Assembly: GCA_036389155.1 (NCBI GenBank)
Contig: DASVQN010000028.1
Span: forward strand, 1 to 64,000
DNA length: 64,000 nt
Source of the DNA: CADCVT01 sp036389155
GTDB taxonomy: Bacteria > Actinomycetota > Thermoleophilia > Solirubrobacterales > Solirubrobacteraceae
Direction: 5' to 3'
The notes beneath the pieces are model-generated. The model was given only the letters and a program-made list of their open reading frames with translations, ran no database searches and was not told the origin of the DNA. Positions within the stretch are counted from its first letter, which is position 1; each line of letters begins with the position of its first letter. The position numbers were made by a program, and so were the translations under genes. Shown here in pieces: positions 1 to 7,629 of the stretch.

Positions 1-54
1 CGTGCGGGCGTCGGCGGGCTCGCGCCGGGGCGCCTTCGGGTCCGCCTCGCTCAT
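1..54 (-). CDS. Possible 5' end of an unidentified protein (partial)
   Basis: An ATG on the minus strand opens a frame that runs off the left edge of the window. Only 18 codons are visible, reading Met-Ser-Glu-Ala-Asp-Pro and then a Pro/Arg/Ala-rich stretch. It begins 13 bp downstream of the rpoD stop and could be co-transcribed with it. There is no clear ribosome binding site and too little sequence to assign a family, so the call is tentative. Confidence 0.3.
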   Translation of the reverse strand, partial: MSEADPKAPRREPADART

Positions 55-67
55 GCCGCGCGGCGCG

Positions 68-1171
68 CTAAGCGACGTCGCGCAGCTTCTGCGCCTCGGC
101 GAGCGACTGGAGCTTCTTGAGCGACTGGTTCTCGATCTGGCGGATGCGCTCGCGCGTGACGTTGAACGTGCGCCCGACCTCGTCGAGCGTGCGCGGGTGC
201 TCGCCGCCGAGCCCGTAGCGCAGCTCGAGCACGCGCCGCTCGCGGTAGGAGAGGTTCTCCAGCGCCTCGCGCAGCGCCTCCTTGGTGAGGATCTCGGCCG
301 CGCGCTCGTAGGGCGACTCGGCGCGCTCGTCGGCGATGAACTGGCCGAACTCCGACTCCTCCTCGTCGCCGACCGGCTTCTCGAGCGACACCGGCGCCTG
401 CGCCGAGCGCTTGATCGAGTCGACCTCCTCGGGGTCGATGCCGGTGACCTCGGCGATCTCGTCGGCGGTGGGCTCGCGCCCGAGCTCGGTGACCAGCTTG
501 CGCTCCGCGCGGCCGATCTTGTTGAGCTTCTCGACCACGTGGACCGGGATGCGGATCGTGCGCGCCTTGTCGGCCAGCGCGCGGGCGATCGCCTGGCGGA
601 TCCACCAGGTCGCGTAGGTGGAGAACTTGAAGCCCTTGCGGTAGTCGAACTTCTCGGCGGCGCGGACGAGGCCGAGCGTCCCCTCCTGGATCAGGTCGAG
701 GAAGGGCAGGCCCTGGTTGCGGTAGTTCTTCGCGATGCTGACGACGAGGCGCAGGTTGGACTCGACCATCTTCTGCTTCGCGTCGAGGTCGCCGCGCTCG
801 ATGCGCTTGGCCAGGTCGACCTCTTCCTGCGCTGTCAGCAATCGAACCTTCCCGATGTCCTTCAGGAAGAGCTGCAACGAATCCGTCGTCATGTCGGGAC
901 GGAGATCGATGGCGGACTTCGCCCGGCGGCGGCCGCGCTTGTCCGGCGCGCGCTCGACGGCGTTGGCGGCGGCGGCGGCCGGGTCGATCTCCTCGACCAG
1001 CTCGATCTCGCTCGCCTCGATGAAGGTGTGCAGCTCCTCGACGTCGGCTTCGTCGACGTCCAGCTCGGCGAGGGCCTTGGTGATCTCAGCGTACGTGAGC
1101 ACCCCGACTTCCTGGCCACGGGCCAGGAGGTTCTTGACCTCTTCGAGTTCCTGGAGTTCAGCGACTGACAT
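68..1171 (-). CDS. rpoD: RNA polymerase primary sigma factor (RpoD/SigA type)
   Basis: This is a 367-residue sigma-70 protein that directs RNA polymerase to housekeeping promoters. Visible parts are region 1.2 (DSLQLFLKDIGKVRLLTAQE), a full region 2 (NLRLVVSIAKNYRNQG, then DLIQEGTLGLVRAAEKFDY and the -10-binding STYATWWIRQAIARA), region 3, and region 4 with the HTH TLDEVGRTFNVTRERIRQIE. The N-terminus is short, without a long acidic region 1.1, as in many actinobacterial group 1/2 sigmas. I chose the ATG giving MSVAELQELEEV because the 28 codons upstream look non-coding and a GGAAACGGA-like ribosome site precedes it. Group 1 versus group 2 cannot be settled from this window alone. Confidence 0.95.
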   Translation of the reverse strand: MSVAELQELEEVKNLLARGQEVGVLTYAEITKALAELDVDEADVEELHTFIEASEIELVEEIDPAAAAANAVERAPDKRGRRRAKSAIDLRPDMTTDSLQLFLKDIGKVRLLTAQEEVDLAKRIERGDLDAKQKMVESNLRLVVSIAKNYRNQGLPFLDLIQEGTLGLVRAAEKFDYRKGFKFSTYATWWIRQAIARALADKARTIRIPVHVVEKLNKIGRAERKLVTELGREPTADEIAEVTGIDPEEVDSIKRSAQAPVSLEKPVGDEEESEFGQFIADERAESPYERAAEILTKEALREALENLSYRERRVLELRYGLGGEHPRTLDEVGRTFNVTRERIRQIENQSLKKLQSLAEAQKLRDVA

Positions 1172-1278
1172 GCATTCCGTTTCCGCCGGCTTTGGACACC
1201 GGCCTGTCGGGGCTCTCGCGAGGTGGCCGCTTTGCGTCGGGACAGGGGTACCCATCCGCCGCCCGAAGTGGCTGCCTC

Positions 1279-1307
1279 AGTCTAGGACGTTGCGTTCTTG
1301 CGATCAA
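1279..1307 (-). promoter_or_regulatory. Probable sigma-A promoter of rpoD
   Basis: Read on the minus strand, TTGATC (1302-1307) and TAGACT (1279-1284) are separated by 17 bp, a good match to a housekeeping -35/-10 pair. It lies about 108 bp upstream of the rpoD start, implying a leader of roughly 100 nt. This is sequence matching only; no start site has been mapped. Confidence 0.45.
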
Positions 1308-1363
1308 TAACGTGTCGGCCGCGATGCACTTGCGCCGCAACCTGCGATTGAATGCCTCAGCCG

Positions 1364-2323
1364 ATGGCTGACAACTCCTCCAAGGGCGAAGTCTTCTCCA
1401 GCCTGCCGCGTTCGCGGTCGGTGCGACGTTCGAGCAAGCGCGACGGTAGCGCGCGGGACGGCGGCGGTTCGGCGAGTGCGGGGAGTTCGGGCGACGCCGC
1501 GTCGTCGAAGGGGAGCACGAGGACCGCTTCCGCCAAGCGCGCCTCTTCCCGCTCGAAGCCGCGCGCGGCATCGAAGCCGAAGGCCGCGTCTTCCGCGAAG
1601 TCGACGAAGAGGGGCGCCTCCGCCAAGTCGGCGGCGGCGAAGTCGACGAAGACCGGTGCGTCTGCGAAGTCGACGAAGAGCGGCGCCTCCGCGAAGTCGA
1701 CGGCGGCGAAGTCGACGAAGAGCGGCGCCTCCGCGAAGTCGACGAAGAGCGGCGCCTCCGCGAAGTCGACGGCGGCGAAGTCGTCGAAGCGCGGCGCCTC
1801 CGCGAAGTCCGCCGGGGCGAAGTCGACGAAGAGCGGCGCGCCGGCGAAGTCGGCCGCGCCGAAGTCGACGAAGACGGCCGGGAAGCGCGGCGCCTCCGCG
1901 AAGTCCGCGGCTCCGAAGTCTGCGAAGTCCGCCGCTCCGAAGTCCGCGAAGGCGGCCGCTCCGCGTTCGTCGAAGTCCGCCGCCTCGAAGTCCACGAAGG
2001 CGGCCGCTCCGAAGTCGACGAGGTCCTCCGCTCCGACTCGGAGCCGCTCCGGCGCGTCCGCGCGCAACGCCGCGGCTCGCGCTGCCGCGAGCGCGGGCGC
2101 TGCCGAGCGCAAGCTCGCCGCCGCTCCCGAGCCGGACACGTCCATCCGCGACGAGCCGCCGCCCGCCGGGTGGGCGACTCCCGAGGACGCCGGCGGCTCC
2201 CCTCCCGGCGGCACCGAAATCGTCACGACGGCGGTCCGCGCCGTCGGCGAGCTCGCCCAGCTCGGCGTGGCCGTGGGTGGCCAGGCGGTCAAGGGCGTCC
2301 TCTCGAAGCTGCCGCGACCGTAG
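1364..2323 (+). CDS. Lys/Ser/Ala-rich repeat protein (histone-H1-like composition)
   Basis: This protein has about 319 residues. A short basic N-terminus (LPRSRSVRRSSKR) is followed by a long low-complexity region, roughly residues 65-215, made of degenerate nine-residue units such as KSTKSGASA and AAKSTKSGA. The C-terminus is an ordered amphipathic helix (AVRAVGELAQLGVAVGGQAV, then VLSKLPRP). The composition resembles bacterial H1-like DNA-binding tails, so a nucleoid-associated or polyanion-binding role is possible but unproven. I chose ATG 1364 (MADNSSKG); ATG 1352 is an alternative. An open frame on the opposite strand mirrors the repeats, but the structured N- and C-termini favour this strand. 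Confidence 0.65.
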   Translation: MADNSSKGEVFSSLPRSRSVRRSSKRDGSARDGGGSASAGSSGDAASSKGSTRTASAKRASSRSKPRAASKPKAASSAKSTKRGASAKSAAAKSTKTGASAKSTKSGASAKSTAAKSTKSGASAKSTKSGASAKSTAAKSSKRGASAKSAGAKSTKSGAPAKSAAPKSTKTAGKRGASAKSAAPKSAKSAAPKSAKAAAPRSSKSAASKSTKAAAPKSTRSSAPTRSRSGASARNAAARAAASAGAAERKLAAAPEPDTSIRDEPPPAGWATPEDAGGSPPGGTEIVTTAVRAVGELAQLGVAVGGQAVKGVLSKLPRP

Positions 2324-2363
2324 GTCCGGTTCGTCCGCTACCCTCGCGGGCGTCTTGCCGAGC

Positions 2364-2521
2364 TCCGGTTTGCGTGCTGCGCGCCGGAGGCGGGGGAACC
2401 ACTTGTGGGCCGGGCGTCGGTCCACGGGGGCGAATGGATCTCGATTGAGGTCCTAGCGACGTTCGAAGCCTTGAGCGCCGCGAGCCCGTCAGCTCACCCC
2501 GTAGGCCGACCGCACAGCCGG
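2364..2521 (+). promoter_or_regulatory. c-di-AMP riboswitch (ydaO-yuaA family)
   Basis: The leader carries the hallmark blocks of this riboswitch in order: GGCGGGGGAACC (2389-2400), GGGGCGAAT (2427-2435), GTCCTAGCGAC (2450-2460), and GAGCCCGTCAGCTCACCCCG with GTAGGCC (2482-2507). Outer arms can pair (CCGG at 2364 with CCGG at 2518; TGCG at 2371 with CGCA at 2511). It ends only about 5 nt before the RlpA-like start codon, so ligand binding could affect initiation as well as transcription. In actinobacteria this class is known to sense c-di-AMP and commonly controls wall hydrolases, which fits the gene downstream. Confidence 0.88.
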
Positions 2522-2525
2522 ACCC

Positions 2526-3212
2526 ATGATCCACCGCCGTCGCCACATCCCCAGGCGCCGCGCCGGCCTGCTGCCGGGCCTGGTCGCTGCCCTGATGCTC
2601 CTCGCCGCCGCCCCCGCGGCCGGTCAGACGACCGGTGGCGCGGAGGCCGTGATCGGCGGGCTCGACGTCCGCCCTGCGTCGCTCGCCGAGCGGACGCTGC
2701 GGATCGCCGGCAACGTGGGCCCCGAGCACGCCGGCCGCACGGTCCGCGTCGACCGCCAGAAACCCGACGGCACGTGGGAGCCCATCGCGAGCGCCACGGC
2801 CGACCAGAACGGCGCCTTCGCGGCGGCGTGGCTCACCGACGAGCCCGGCCGCTACGCGCTGCGCGCGACGCCCGTGCGCGCCGACGGCACGGCGGCCGCG
2901 GCATCGGCGACCGAGCTCATCGCGCGCGTGTCCGTCTTCGCCCCCGCGATCGCGAGCTGGTACGGCCCGCGCTTCTTCGGCCGCAAGACCGCCTGCGGGA
3001 TCAGGCTCACGCGGCGCACGCTCGGCGTCGCGCACAAGAAGCTCCCGTGCGGGACGAAGGTCGAGATCTACCACCGCAACCGCACGATCGTCGTCCCCGT
3101 GATCGATCGCGGCCCGTTCATCGCCGGCCGTCAGTGGGATCTGACGCAGGCCGCCGCCGAGCAGATCGGCCTGCGCGCGACCGAGCGCGTCGGCGTCCTG
3201 CCCGCGGCCTAG
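2526..3212 (+). CDS. Secreted RlpA-like double-psi beta-barrel protein
   Basis: This is a 228-residue exported protein with a basic N-terminus and signal peptide (about residues 1-33, ending AAPAAG), an Ig-like middle part (about 45-130), and a C-terminal double-psi beta-barrel (about 138-222). The barrel shows SWYGPRFFGRKTACG, LPCGTKVEI and the VIDRGPF block with an aspartate, as in RlpA and related peptidoglycan-active proteins. The role is probably wall remodelling or peptidoglycan cleavage outside the membrane. The c-di-AMP riboswitch directly upstream supports this. Its stop codon shares a CTAG with the convergent gene at 3209-4468. Confidence 0.85.
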   Translation: MIHRRRHIPRRRAGLLPGLVAALMLLAAAPAAGQTTGGAEAVIGGLDVRPASLAERTLRIAGNVGPEHAGRTVRVDRQKPDGTWEPIASATADQNGAFAAAWLTDEPGRYALRATPVRADGTAAAASATELIARVSVFAPAIASWYGPRFFGRKTACGIRLTRRTLGVAHKKLPCGTKVEIYHRNRTIVVPVIDRGPFIAGRQWDLTQAAAEQIGLRATERVGVLPAA

Positions 3213-4468
3213 TCGCGCGGCGAGCTCGCGACGCGCAGCCCGGCGGCGCGCGCGGCGAAGAGGCCCTCCTCCGCGCGACCCTCCAGCGCGGGCGCGTCGA
3301 CGCCGTCGTTCGGCGCGACCGCCAGGCCGACCGCGGCCTCCAGCGGCGCGCCGCGATGACCCGGCACGCCGGCGACCGCCGCCGCGAGCAGGTGCGCCAG
3401 CGACCGCGCGGCGTCGCCGTCGGTGTCCGGGGCCACGAGCCAGTACCGCCCCGGCCGCTCGCGGACCAGGACGTCCGCCGGCCGCAGCTGCGCGCAGACC
3501 GCGGCCTCGGCGGCCTCCAGCGCCTTGGCGACGTCGCGGTCGCGGTCGGCGGCGACGAGCCGGTCGAGGTCCGCGACCTCGACGCAGAGGAGAGCGAACG
3601 GAAGCCCGTCGTCGGAGTGCCGCTGAAGCCGCCGCTCGACCGCCGCGGTCCACGGCGCGACGCGCGAGACGAAGTCCGACCCGTCCTCGACGACCGGACC
3701 GGCGGGCGAGGGAGCCCACTCGCGCGGCCCCGGCGCGCGGTGGTCGGGGAGCGCGTCGACGGCGGCGCCCGCGAAGCGATCGCCTCCGCGCGCCGCGTCG
3801 GCACCGACCACCGCGTCGGCTTCGCGGTCACCGACGGCGCCGCGCGCGGTGTCGGGGCTGCGTCGGTCGTCGGCGCCGAGGAGCGGGTCCCCTTCGCGCC
3901 GGGGCCTCGCCTCTTCGTCCGGCTCCGGCGAGGCGTCGTCGGCGGGACCTGGCGCCTCGTCGCCGCGGAGGATCGCCGCGAGGGGGCCTCGGTCTCCCGC
4001 GCGGGTCGCGGCGGTGAGGGTCGTTCCTCCCTCGAGCGCTGCCGCGGTGATCGTCGCCATCGTCGCTCCGAGCCGGTCGGCGAGGTCGGTGAGGAGGGAC
4101 GGCGGCGGACGGTGGAGCTCGTCGAGCAGGAGCGACCAGGTGACGGCGCGGAGGGCGTCGAGGGCGGTCACGGCCTCGGCCGCTCCTTCGGCGCCCGCGA
4201 TGACGGCCGCGTCCGCCGCCAGCGGCGCGTGGGTGCCGCCCGGCTCGAGGTCGTCGTACGCCGCCTCCGTTGCCAGCGCGTCGACGACCGCGGCGCACAG
4301 CCGCGGCGCCCGCAGCGCGAAGCCCGGGCCGGGCAGCGCCGCCGCGCGCTCGAGCGGCGCCGCCGCCACGAGCTCGACGAGCCACGCCCGCGCGAGCTCC
4401 CGCCCGTCGACCGCGGGCACGTCGGCGACCGGCCGCGGGCGGCGGCGGCCGAGGTTGGCGGCGGGCAT
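3209..4468 (-). CDS. Degenerate GGDEF-domain protein
   Basis: This is a 419-residue soluble protein. The N-terminal half (about 20-150) is Ala/Leu-rich and helical, a probable dimerisation region. A Pro/Asp/Arg-rich linker follows, and the C-terminal 150 residues have the length and pattern of a nucleotide-cyclase (GGDEF) fold: ALLCVEVADLDRLVAADRD in the position of the metal-binding FD strand, and a strand reading ERPGRYWLVAPDTDG where GGDEF should be. The signature loop is lost, so catalysis is unlikely and a sensory or scaffold role is more plausible. Its start faces moeA across the palindrome array. Confidence 0.6.
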   Translation of the reverse strand: MPAANLGRRRPRPVADVPAVDGRELARAWLVELVAAAPLERAAALPGPGFALRAPRLCAAVVDALATEAAYDDLEPGGTHAPLAADAAVIAGAEGAAEAVTALDALRAVTWSLLLDELHRPPPSLLTDLADRLGATMATITAAALEGGTTLTAATRAGDRGPLAAILRGDEAPGPADDASPEPDEEARPRREGDPLLGADDRRSPDTARGAVGDREADAVVGADAARGGDRFAGAAVDALPDHRAPGPREWAPSPAGPVVEDGSDFVSRVAPWTAAVERRLQRHSDDGLPFALLCVEVADLDRLVAADRDRDVAKALEAAEAAVCAQLRPADVLVRERPGRYWLVAPDTDGDAARSLAHLLAAAVAGVPGHRGAPLEAAVGLAVAPNDGVDAPALEGRAEEGLFAARAAGLRVASSPRD

Positions 4469-4504
4469 GCCCCGTTGATACCGGCGCGGCCGGACGGGAC
4501 CCGA

Positions 4505-4601
4505 CTTCTCACATCATGCGAGAAGTCCGCGTATGGCGCGGGTTTCTCGCAAGGTGCGAGAAACGGCGGACAGTCAGACCTTTCTCGCAGCGTGCGAGAA
4601 A
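4505..4601. repeat. Array of three 21-bp palindromes spaced exactly 38 bp apart
   Basis: Three inverted repeats lie between the divergent starts of the GGDEF-like gene and moeA: 4505-4525 (CTTCTCACA-TCA-TGCGAGAAG, one mismatch), 4543-4563 (TTTCTCGCA-AGG-TGCGAGAAA, perfect) and 4581-4601 (TTTCTCGCA-GCG-TGCGAGAAA, perfect). Centres are 4515, 4553 and 4591. The 17-bp spacers differ in sequence, so this is not a simple tandem duplication. I saw no other copies in the window. The layout suggests a multi-site operator for a dimeric regulator; a structured RNA is the alternative. Confidence 0.8.
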
Positions 4602-4633
4602 CGGGCGTCGCCGGCGTGCGACCATCCCCGCCC

Positions 4634-5920
4634 GTGGCGCCCCTCCTCTCCATCGACGAAGCGCGGGCGGCCGTGCTCGACGCCGTCACGCCGCTGGCCG
4701 CCGAGGAGGTCGCGGTCGACGACGCGCTCGGGCGGGTGCTCGCCGAAGATGTCGTCGCGGCGAACGACGTCCCGCCGTTCGACAACAGCGCGATGGACGG
4801 GTTCGTGGTCGTCGCGGGCCCCGCGGGGCGCGAGCTGACGATCGTGGGGGAGTCGCGCGCGGGCGCGCCCGCCGACCGCGCGCCGGGCGAAGGAGAGGCG
4901 ATCCGGGTCTCGACGGGCGCGGCGGTGCCGAGCGGCGCGGGGGCGGGGGGCGCGGCGACCGCGGGCGAAGGTGGGGCGGCGGGGGGCGCGGCGACCGCGG
5001 GCGAAGGCGGGGCGGCGGTGCCGAGCGGCGCGGCGGCGGGCGCCGCTCTCGGCGTCGTTCCCGTCGAGCAGACCACGGAGACGGACGGGCGGGTGCGCGT
5101 CGAGGCCGACGTCGCTCCCGGTCAGCACCTCCGCCGCGCGGGCGAGGACATCGCGCGGGGGCGGACCGTCCTGCGCAGCGGCACCCTCCTCGGCCCGGCG
5201 GAGCTCGGGGTCGCCGTCGTCGCCGGCCGCGCGAGCCTGCGATGTGCCGCCGCGCCGCGGGTCGCCCTCCTCATCACCGGCGACGAGCTGCGCGACGCCG
5301 GCGCGCCTCTCAGCCCCGGCGAGATCCACGAGTCGAACGGCACGACGCTCGGCGCGCTCGCGCGGCGCGCCGGCGCGAGCGTCGTCCACAGGCAACAGGT
5401 GGAGGACGACCACGAAGCCACCGAGCGGGCGATCGCAGACGCGCTCGCGCGAGCCGACGTCCTCATCCTGTCCGGCGGCGTCAGCGTCGGTCCGCACGAC
5501 CACGTCAAGCGGGCCCTCGAGGCGAACGGCGTCGAAGAGCGCTTCTGGCGCGTCGCGCTCAGGCCCGGCAAGCCGACGTGGTTCGGCACGACGACCGACA
5601 CCCTCGTCTTCGGCCTCCCGGGCAACCCGGTCAGCGCGATGGTCACCTTCCTCCTCTTCGTCCGCCCCGCACTGGCCAAGCTGCAGGGCGCCGACCCCCG
5701 CGCGCGGAGGATCAGGGCTCCGCTGCTCGAGGCCGTCGAGCGCAACCCCGGCCGCGACGAGGCGGTGCGCGTGACGCTCACCGTCGAGGGGGCGACCCCG
5801 ACCGGGCCGCAGGGCTCCCATCAGCTCACCTCGATGCTCAACGCCGACGGCCTGGCCATCGTGACCGCCGGCGACGGGACCGCGCAGCGGGGCGAGCACG
5901 TCGAGGTGGACCTGCTCTAG
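4634..5920 (+). CDS. moeA: Molybdopterin molybdenumtransferase MoeA
   Basis: MoeA inserts molybdenum into adenylylated molybdopterin in the cytoplasm, the last step of molybdenum cofactor synthesis. Family motifs are present: PPFDNSAMDGFVV near residue 50, VVPVEQT, GQHLRRAGEDI, LLITGDEL, LSGGVSVGPHDHV and FGLPGNPVSAMVTF. At 428 residues it is longer than usual because of an in-frame Gly/Ala-rich duplication between the VPSGA and VVPVE motifs (see the repeat at 4925). GTG 4634 gives VAPLLSIDEAR at the usual N-terminus; GTG 4616 is also possible. No other molybdenum cofactor gene is nearby. The three palindromes upstream may control it. Confidence 0.92.
   Translation: MAPLLSIDEARAAVLDAVTPLAAEEVAVDDALGRVLAEDVVAANDVPPFDNSAMDGFVVVAGPAGRELTIVGESRAGAPADRAPGEGEAIRVSTGAAVPSGAGAGGAATAGEGGAAGGAATAGEGGAAVPSGAAAGAALGVVPVEQTTETDGRVRVEADVAPGQHLRRAGEDIARGRTVLRSGTLLGPAELGVAVVAGRASLRCAAAPRVALLITGDELRDAGAPLSPGEIHESNGTTLGALARRAGASVVHRQQVEDDHEATERAIADALARADVLILSGGVSVGPHDHVKRALEANGVEERFWRVALRPGKPTWFGTTTDTLVFGLPGNPVSAMVTFLLFVRPALAKLQGADPRARRIRAPLLEAVERNPGRDEAVRVTLTVEGATPTGPQGSHQLTSMLNADGLAIVTAGDGTAQRGEHVEVDLL
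4925..5032 (+). repeat. In-frame tandem repeat expansion inside moeA
   Basis: A 36-bp unit is tandemly duplicated (4945-4980 and 4981-5016, one base different) and encodes two copies of a Gly/Ala/Thr/Glu-rich dodecapeptide. It is bracketed by two copies of GTGCCGAGCGGCGCG (4925-4939 and 5018-5032), 93 bp apart, so the VPSGA motif is itself duplicated and the frame is kept. The insert adds about 31 residues. Confidence 0.85.
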
Positions 5921-6756
5921 CGGGTGGCGTCCTCCATGTAGGCGATCGCGCGGTTGGCGAGCGCCGTCAGCCCCGGCGCCGGCGACTCGACGGCGAGCGG
6001 GCGGTCCGCCAGCTGCGCCTCCAGCTCCTCCCCGTACGCGGCGTCGATCTCGCCCGCGAGCTTCGCGGCCACCTGCGCCGCGCGCCGCGTCGCGCGCGGA
6101 TGCACCGTCCAGATCGCCTCGAACCGCCGCGACGCGTCCGGGATGTCCTCCTCGCGCGGGTGCTCCCACGCAAGGAGGCACGCCGCGTAGCCGGGCGCGT
6201 CGACGATGACCGCCCACTCGTTGCCGATCGCGTCGTCCAGGTCGATGGGCATCTCGACCGGCCCGCGCGCCGGGCGCCGCGCCTCGCCGAACGACGCGAA
6301 GACCGTCGCCGCGTCGGCCTGAGCCGCGAGCCGCCGGTAGCGGTGCTCGACGTCGCGGTAGTGGCGCTCCTCCTGGAACGCGGCGAACAGCAGTGGCGAC
6401 GCCGCGCGCGCCAGCGTCTCGTGCTCGATCGCCCGGGACAGCGCGACCAGCGTCGACTTGCGCAGCAGCTGCGGCCGCGCGGAGGGGTCCAGCGACGCCA
6501 CCGCCGCGTAGATGGAGGGCCGGTCGGGCGTCCCGTCGGACGTCCGGACCCGGTCGATCGCGGCAGGGATCGACAGCCCGAGCCGCCGGTACGCCGCCAC
6601 GCGGCGCAGCGATTCGACGTCGTCGTCGGTGTAGCGCCGGTAGCCGGACGCCGTGCGATCGGGCTCGGGGAAGCCGTACCGCTGCTCCCACATGCGGATC
6701 GTGCCCGGGGCGATCCCCGTGCGTTCTGCGACGTCCTTGATGGCGAGCTCGTTCAT
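5917..6756 (-). CDS. MerR-family regulator with DICT sensory domain
   Basis: This is a 279-residue transcription factor. Residues 1-70 form a MerR winged helix (IKDVAERTGIAPGTIRMWEQ, RTASGYRRYTDDDVESLRRV). Residues of about 110-240 match the DICT domain pattern (LVALSRAIEHETLARA, FASFGEARR, EWAVIVDAPGYAACLLAWE), known from regulators linked to light or cyclic-nucleotide signalling. The gene diverges from the NAD(P)-binding protein gene with only 39 bp between starts, so it may control that gene and itself. Its stop overlaps the moeA stop on a CTAG. Confidence 0.85.
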   Translation of the reverse strand: MNELAIKDVAERTGIAPGTIRMWEQRYGFPEPDRTASGYRRYTDDDVESLRRVAAYRRLGLSIPAAIDRVRTSDGTPDRPSIYAAVASLDPSARPQLLRKSTLVALSRAIEHETLARAASPLLFAAFQEERHYRDVEHRYRRLAAQADAATVFASFGEARRPARGPVEMPIDLDDAIGNEWAVIVDAPGYAACLLAWEHPREEDIPDASRRFEAIWTVHPRATRRAAQVAAKLAGEIDAAYGEELEAQLADRPLAVESPAPGLTALANRAIAYMEDATR

Positions 6757-6784
6757 GGCGCAGCCGCGAGGCCTTCCAGGGGTA

Positions 6785-6796
6785 CGAGGATCCTCG
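6785..6796. promoter_or_regulatory. 12-bp perfect palindrome in a divergent regulator/target gap
   Basis: CGAGGATCCTCG is a perfect palindrome in the 39-bp gap between the MerR-DICT gene and the NAD(P)-binding gene. It contains the GAGGA ribosome site and touches the GTG start at 6796. It could be an operator for the MerR protein, but one 12-bp palindrome around a GC-rich ribosome site may also be chance. Confidence 0.3.
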
Positions 6797-7629
6797 TGAC
6801 GCAGACCATTCTGGTGACGGGGACGACGGGATACGTGGGCGGCCGCCTGGCCGAGCATCTGGGCGGCGACGTCCGCACGATGTCCCGCAGCGGCAAGGGC
6901 GGCGCGAAGAAGGCCGACGTGGTCTCCGGCGACGGCCTCGACGAGGCGCTGGAGGGCGTCGACGTCGCCTACTACCTCATCCACGCGATGGGCCAGAAGG
7001 GCGACTTCGCGGGGCGCGACCGCCAGGGCGCGAGGAACTTCGGCGAGGCCGCCGCGCGCCAGGGCGTCAAGCGCGTCGTCTACCTCGGCGGCCTGGAGGG
7101 CGCGGTCTCCGAGCACCTGCGCAGCCGCGAGGAGGTCGCGCAGATCCTCGCCGAGCACGTCCCGACCATCCACGCCCGCGCCGCGATGGTCATCGGCAGC
7201 GGGAGCGCGTCGTTCATGATGCTGCGCAAGCTGACGGAGCGGCTGCCGGTGATGATCACGCCGCGCTGGCTGGACACGCCGACGCAGCCGATCGCGATCC
7301 GCGACGTGGTGGGGGCGCTGAGCGCGCTCGCCGACGGCGGGCCGGAGGAGGTCCAGCTGGGCGGGGCGGACGTGCTGTCCTACCGCGACATGATCCAGCG
7401 CATGGCGCGCGCGCTCGGCAAGCGCAGGCGGGTCATCGTGCCCGTCCCCGTCCTCACGCCGCGGCTCAGCTCGTACTGGGTGACCCTCATCACCCCCATC
7501 GACCACGCACTCGTGATGCCGTTGGTGGAAGGCTTGTCGGCCGAGATGATCGTCAAGGACCCTCCCCCGCCCGGGATCAACGACGACCCGCTGGGCTTCG
7601 ACGACGCGGTGAAGGCAGCGCTGCGGTGA
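6796..7629 (+). CDS. NAD(P)H-binding, NmrA/epimerase-like protein
   Basis: This is a 277-residue atypical short-chain dehydrogenase-type Rossmann protein. It opens with the dinucleotide-binding motif TILVTGTTGYVGGRLAEHLG and continues with a short acidic loop (DVVSGDGLDEALEGVDVAYY) and VKRVVYLGGLEG, typical of NmrA-like complex-I-assembly or quinone-reductase relatives. The substrate is unknown. GTG 6796 is chosen because the nucleotide-binding strand must start at the N-terminus and GAGGA lies just upstream. The stop overlaps the next GTG by 4 bp, so the two are translationally coupled. Confidence 0.8.
   Translation: MTQTILVTGTTGYVGGRLAEHLGGDVRTMSRSGKGGAKKADVVSGDGLDEALEGVDVAYYLIHAMGQKGDFAGRDRQGARNFGEAAARQGVKRVVYLGGLEGAVSEHLRSREEVAQILAEHVPTIHARAAMVIGSGSASFMMLRKLTERLPVMITPRWLDTPTQPIAIRDVVGALSALADGGPEEVQLGGADVLSYRDMIQRMARALGKRRRVIVPVPVLTPRLSSYWVTLITPIDHALVMPLVEGLSAEMIVKDPPPPGINDDPLGFDDAVKAALR

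Noticed and set aside
1600..1850. Regular DNA repeats that might suggest a CRISPR array
   Set aside because: Units are in-frame multiples of three, degenerate and contiguous without unique spacers, and lie inside a coding region.
1357..2292. Minus-strand open frame of 311 codons resembling pentapeptide repeats (VDFAEAP-type)
   Set aside because: It mirrors the Lys/Ser/Ala repeats of the plus-strand gene. The plus strand has non-repetitive, structured N- and C-termini.
3209..4468. Active diguanylate cyclase
   Set aside because: The GGDEF signature is replaced and the metal-binding positions are not convincing.
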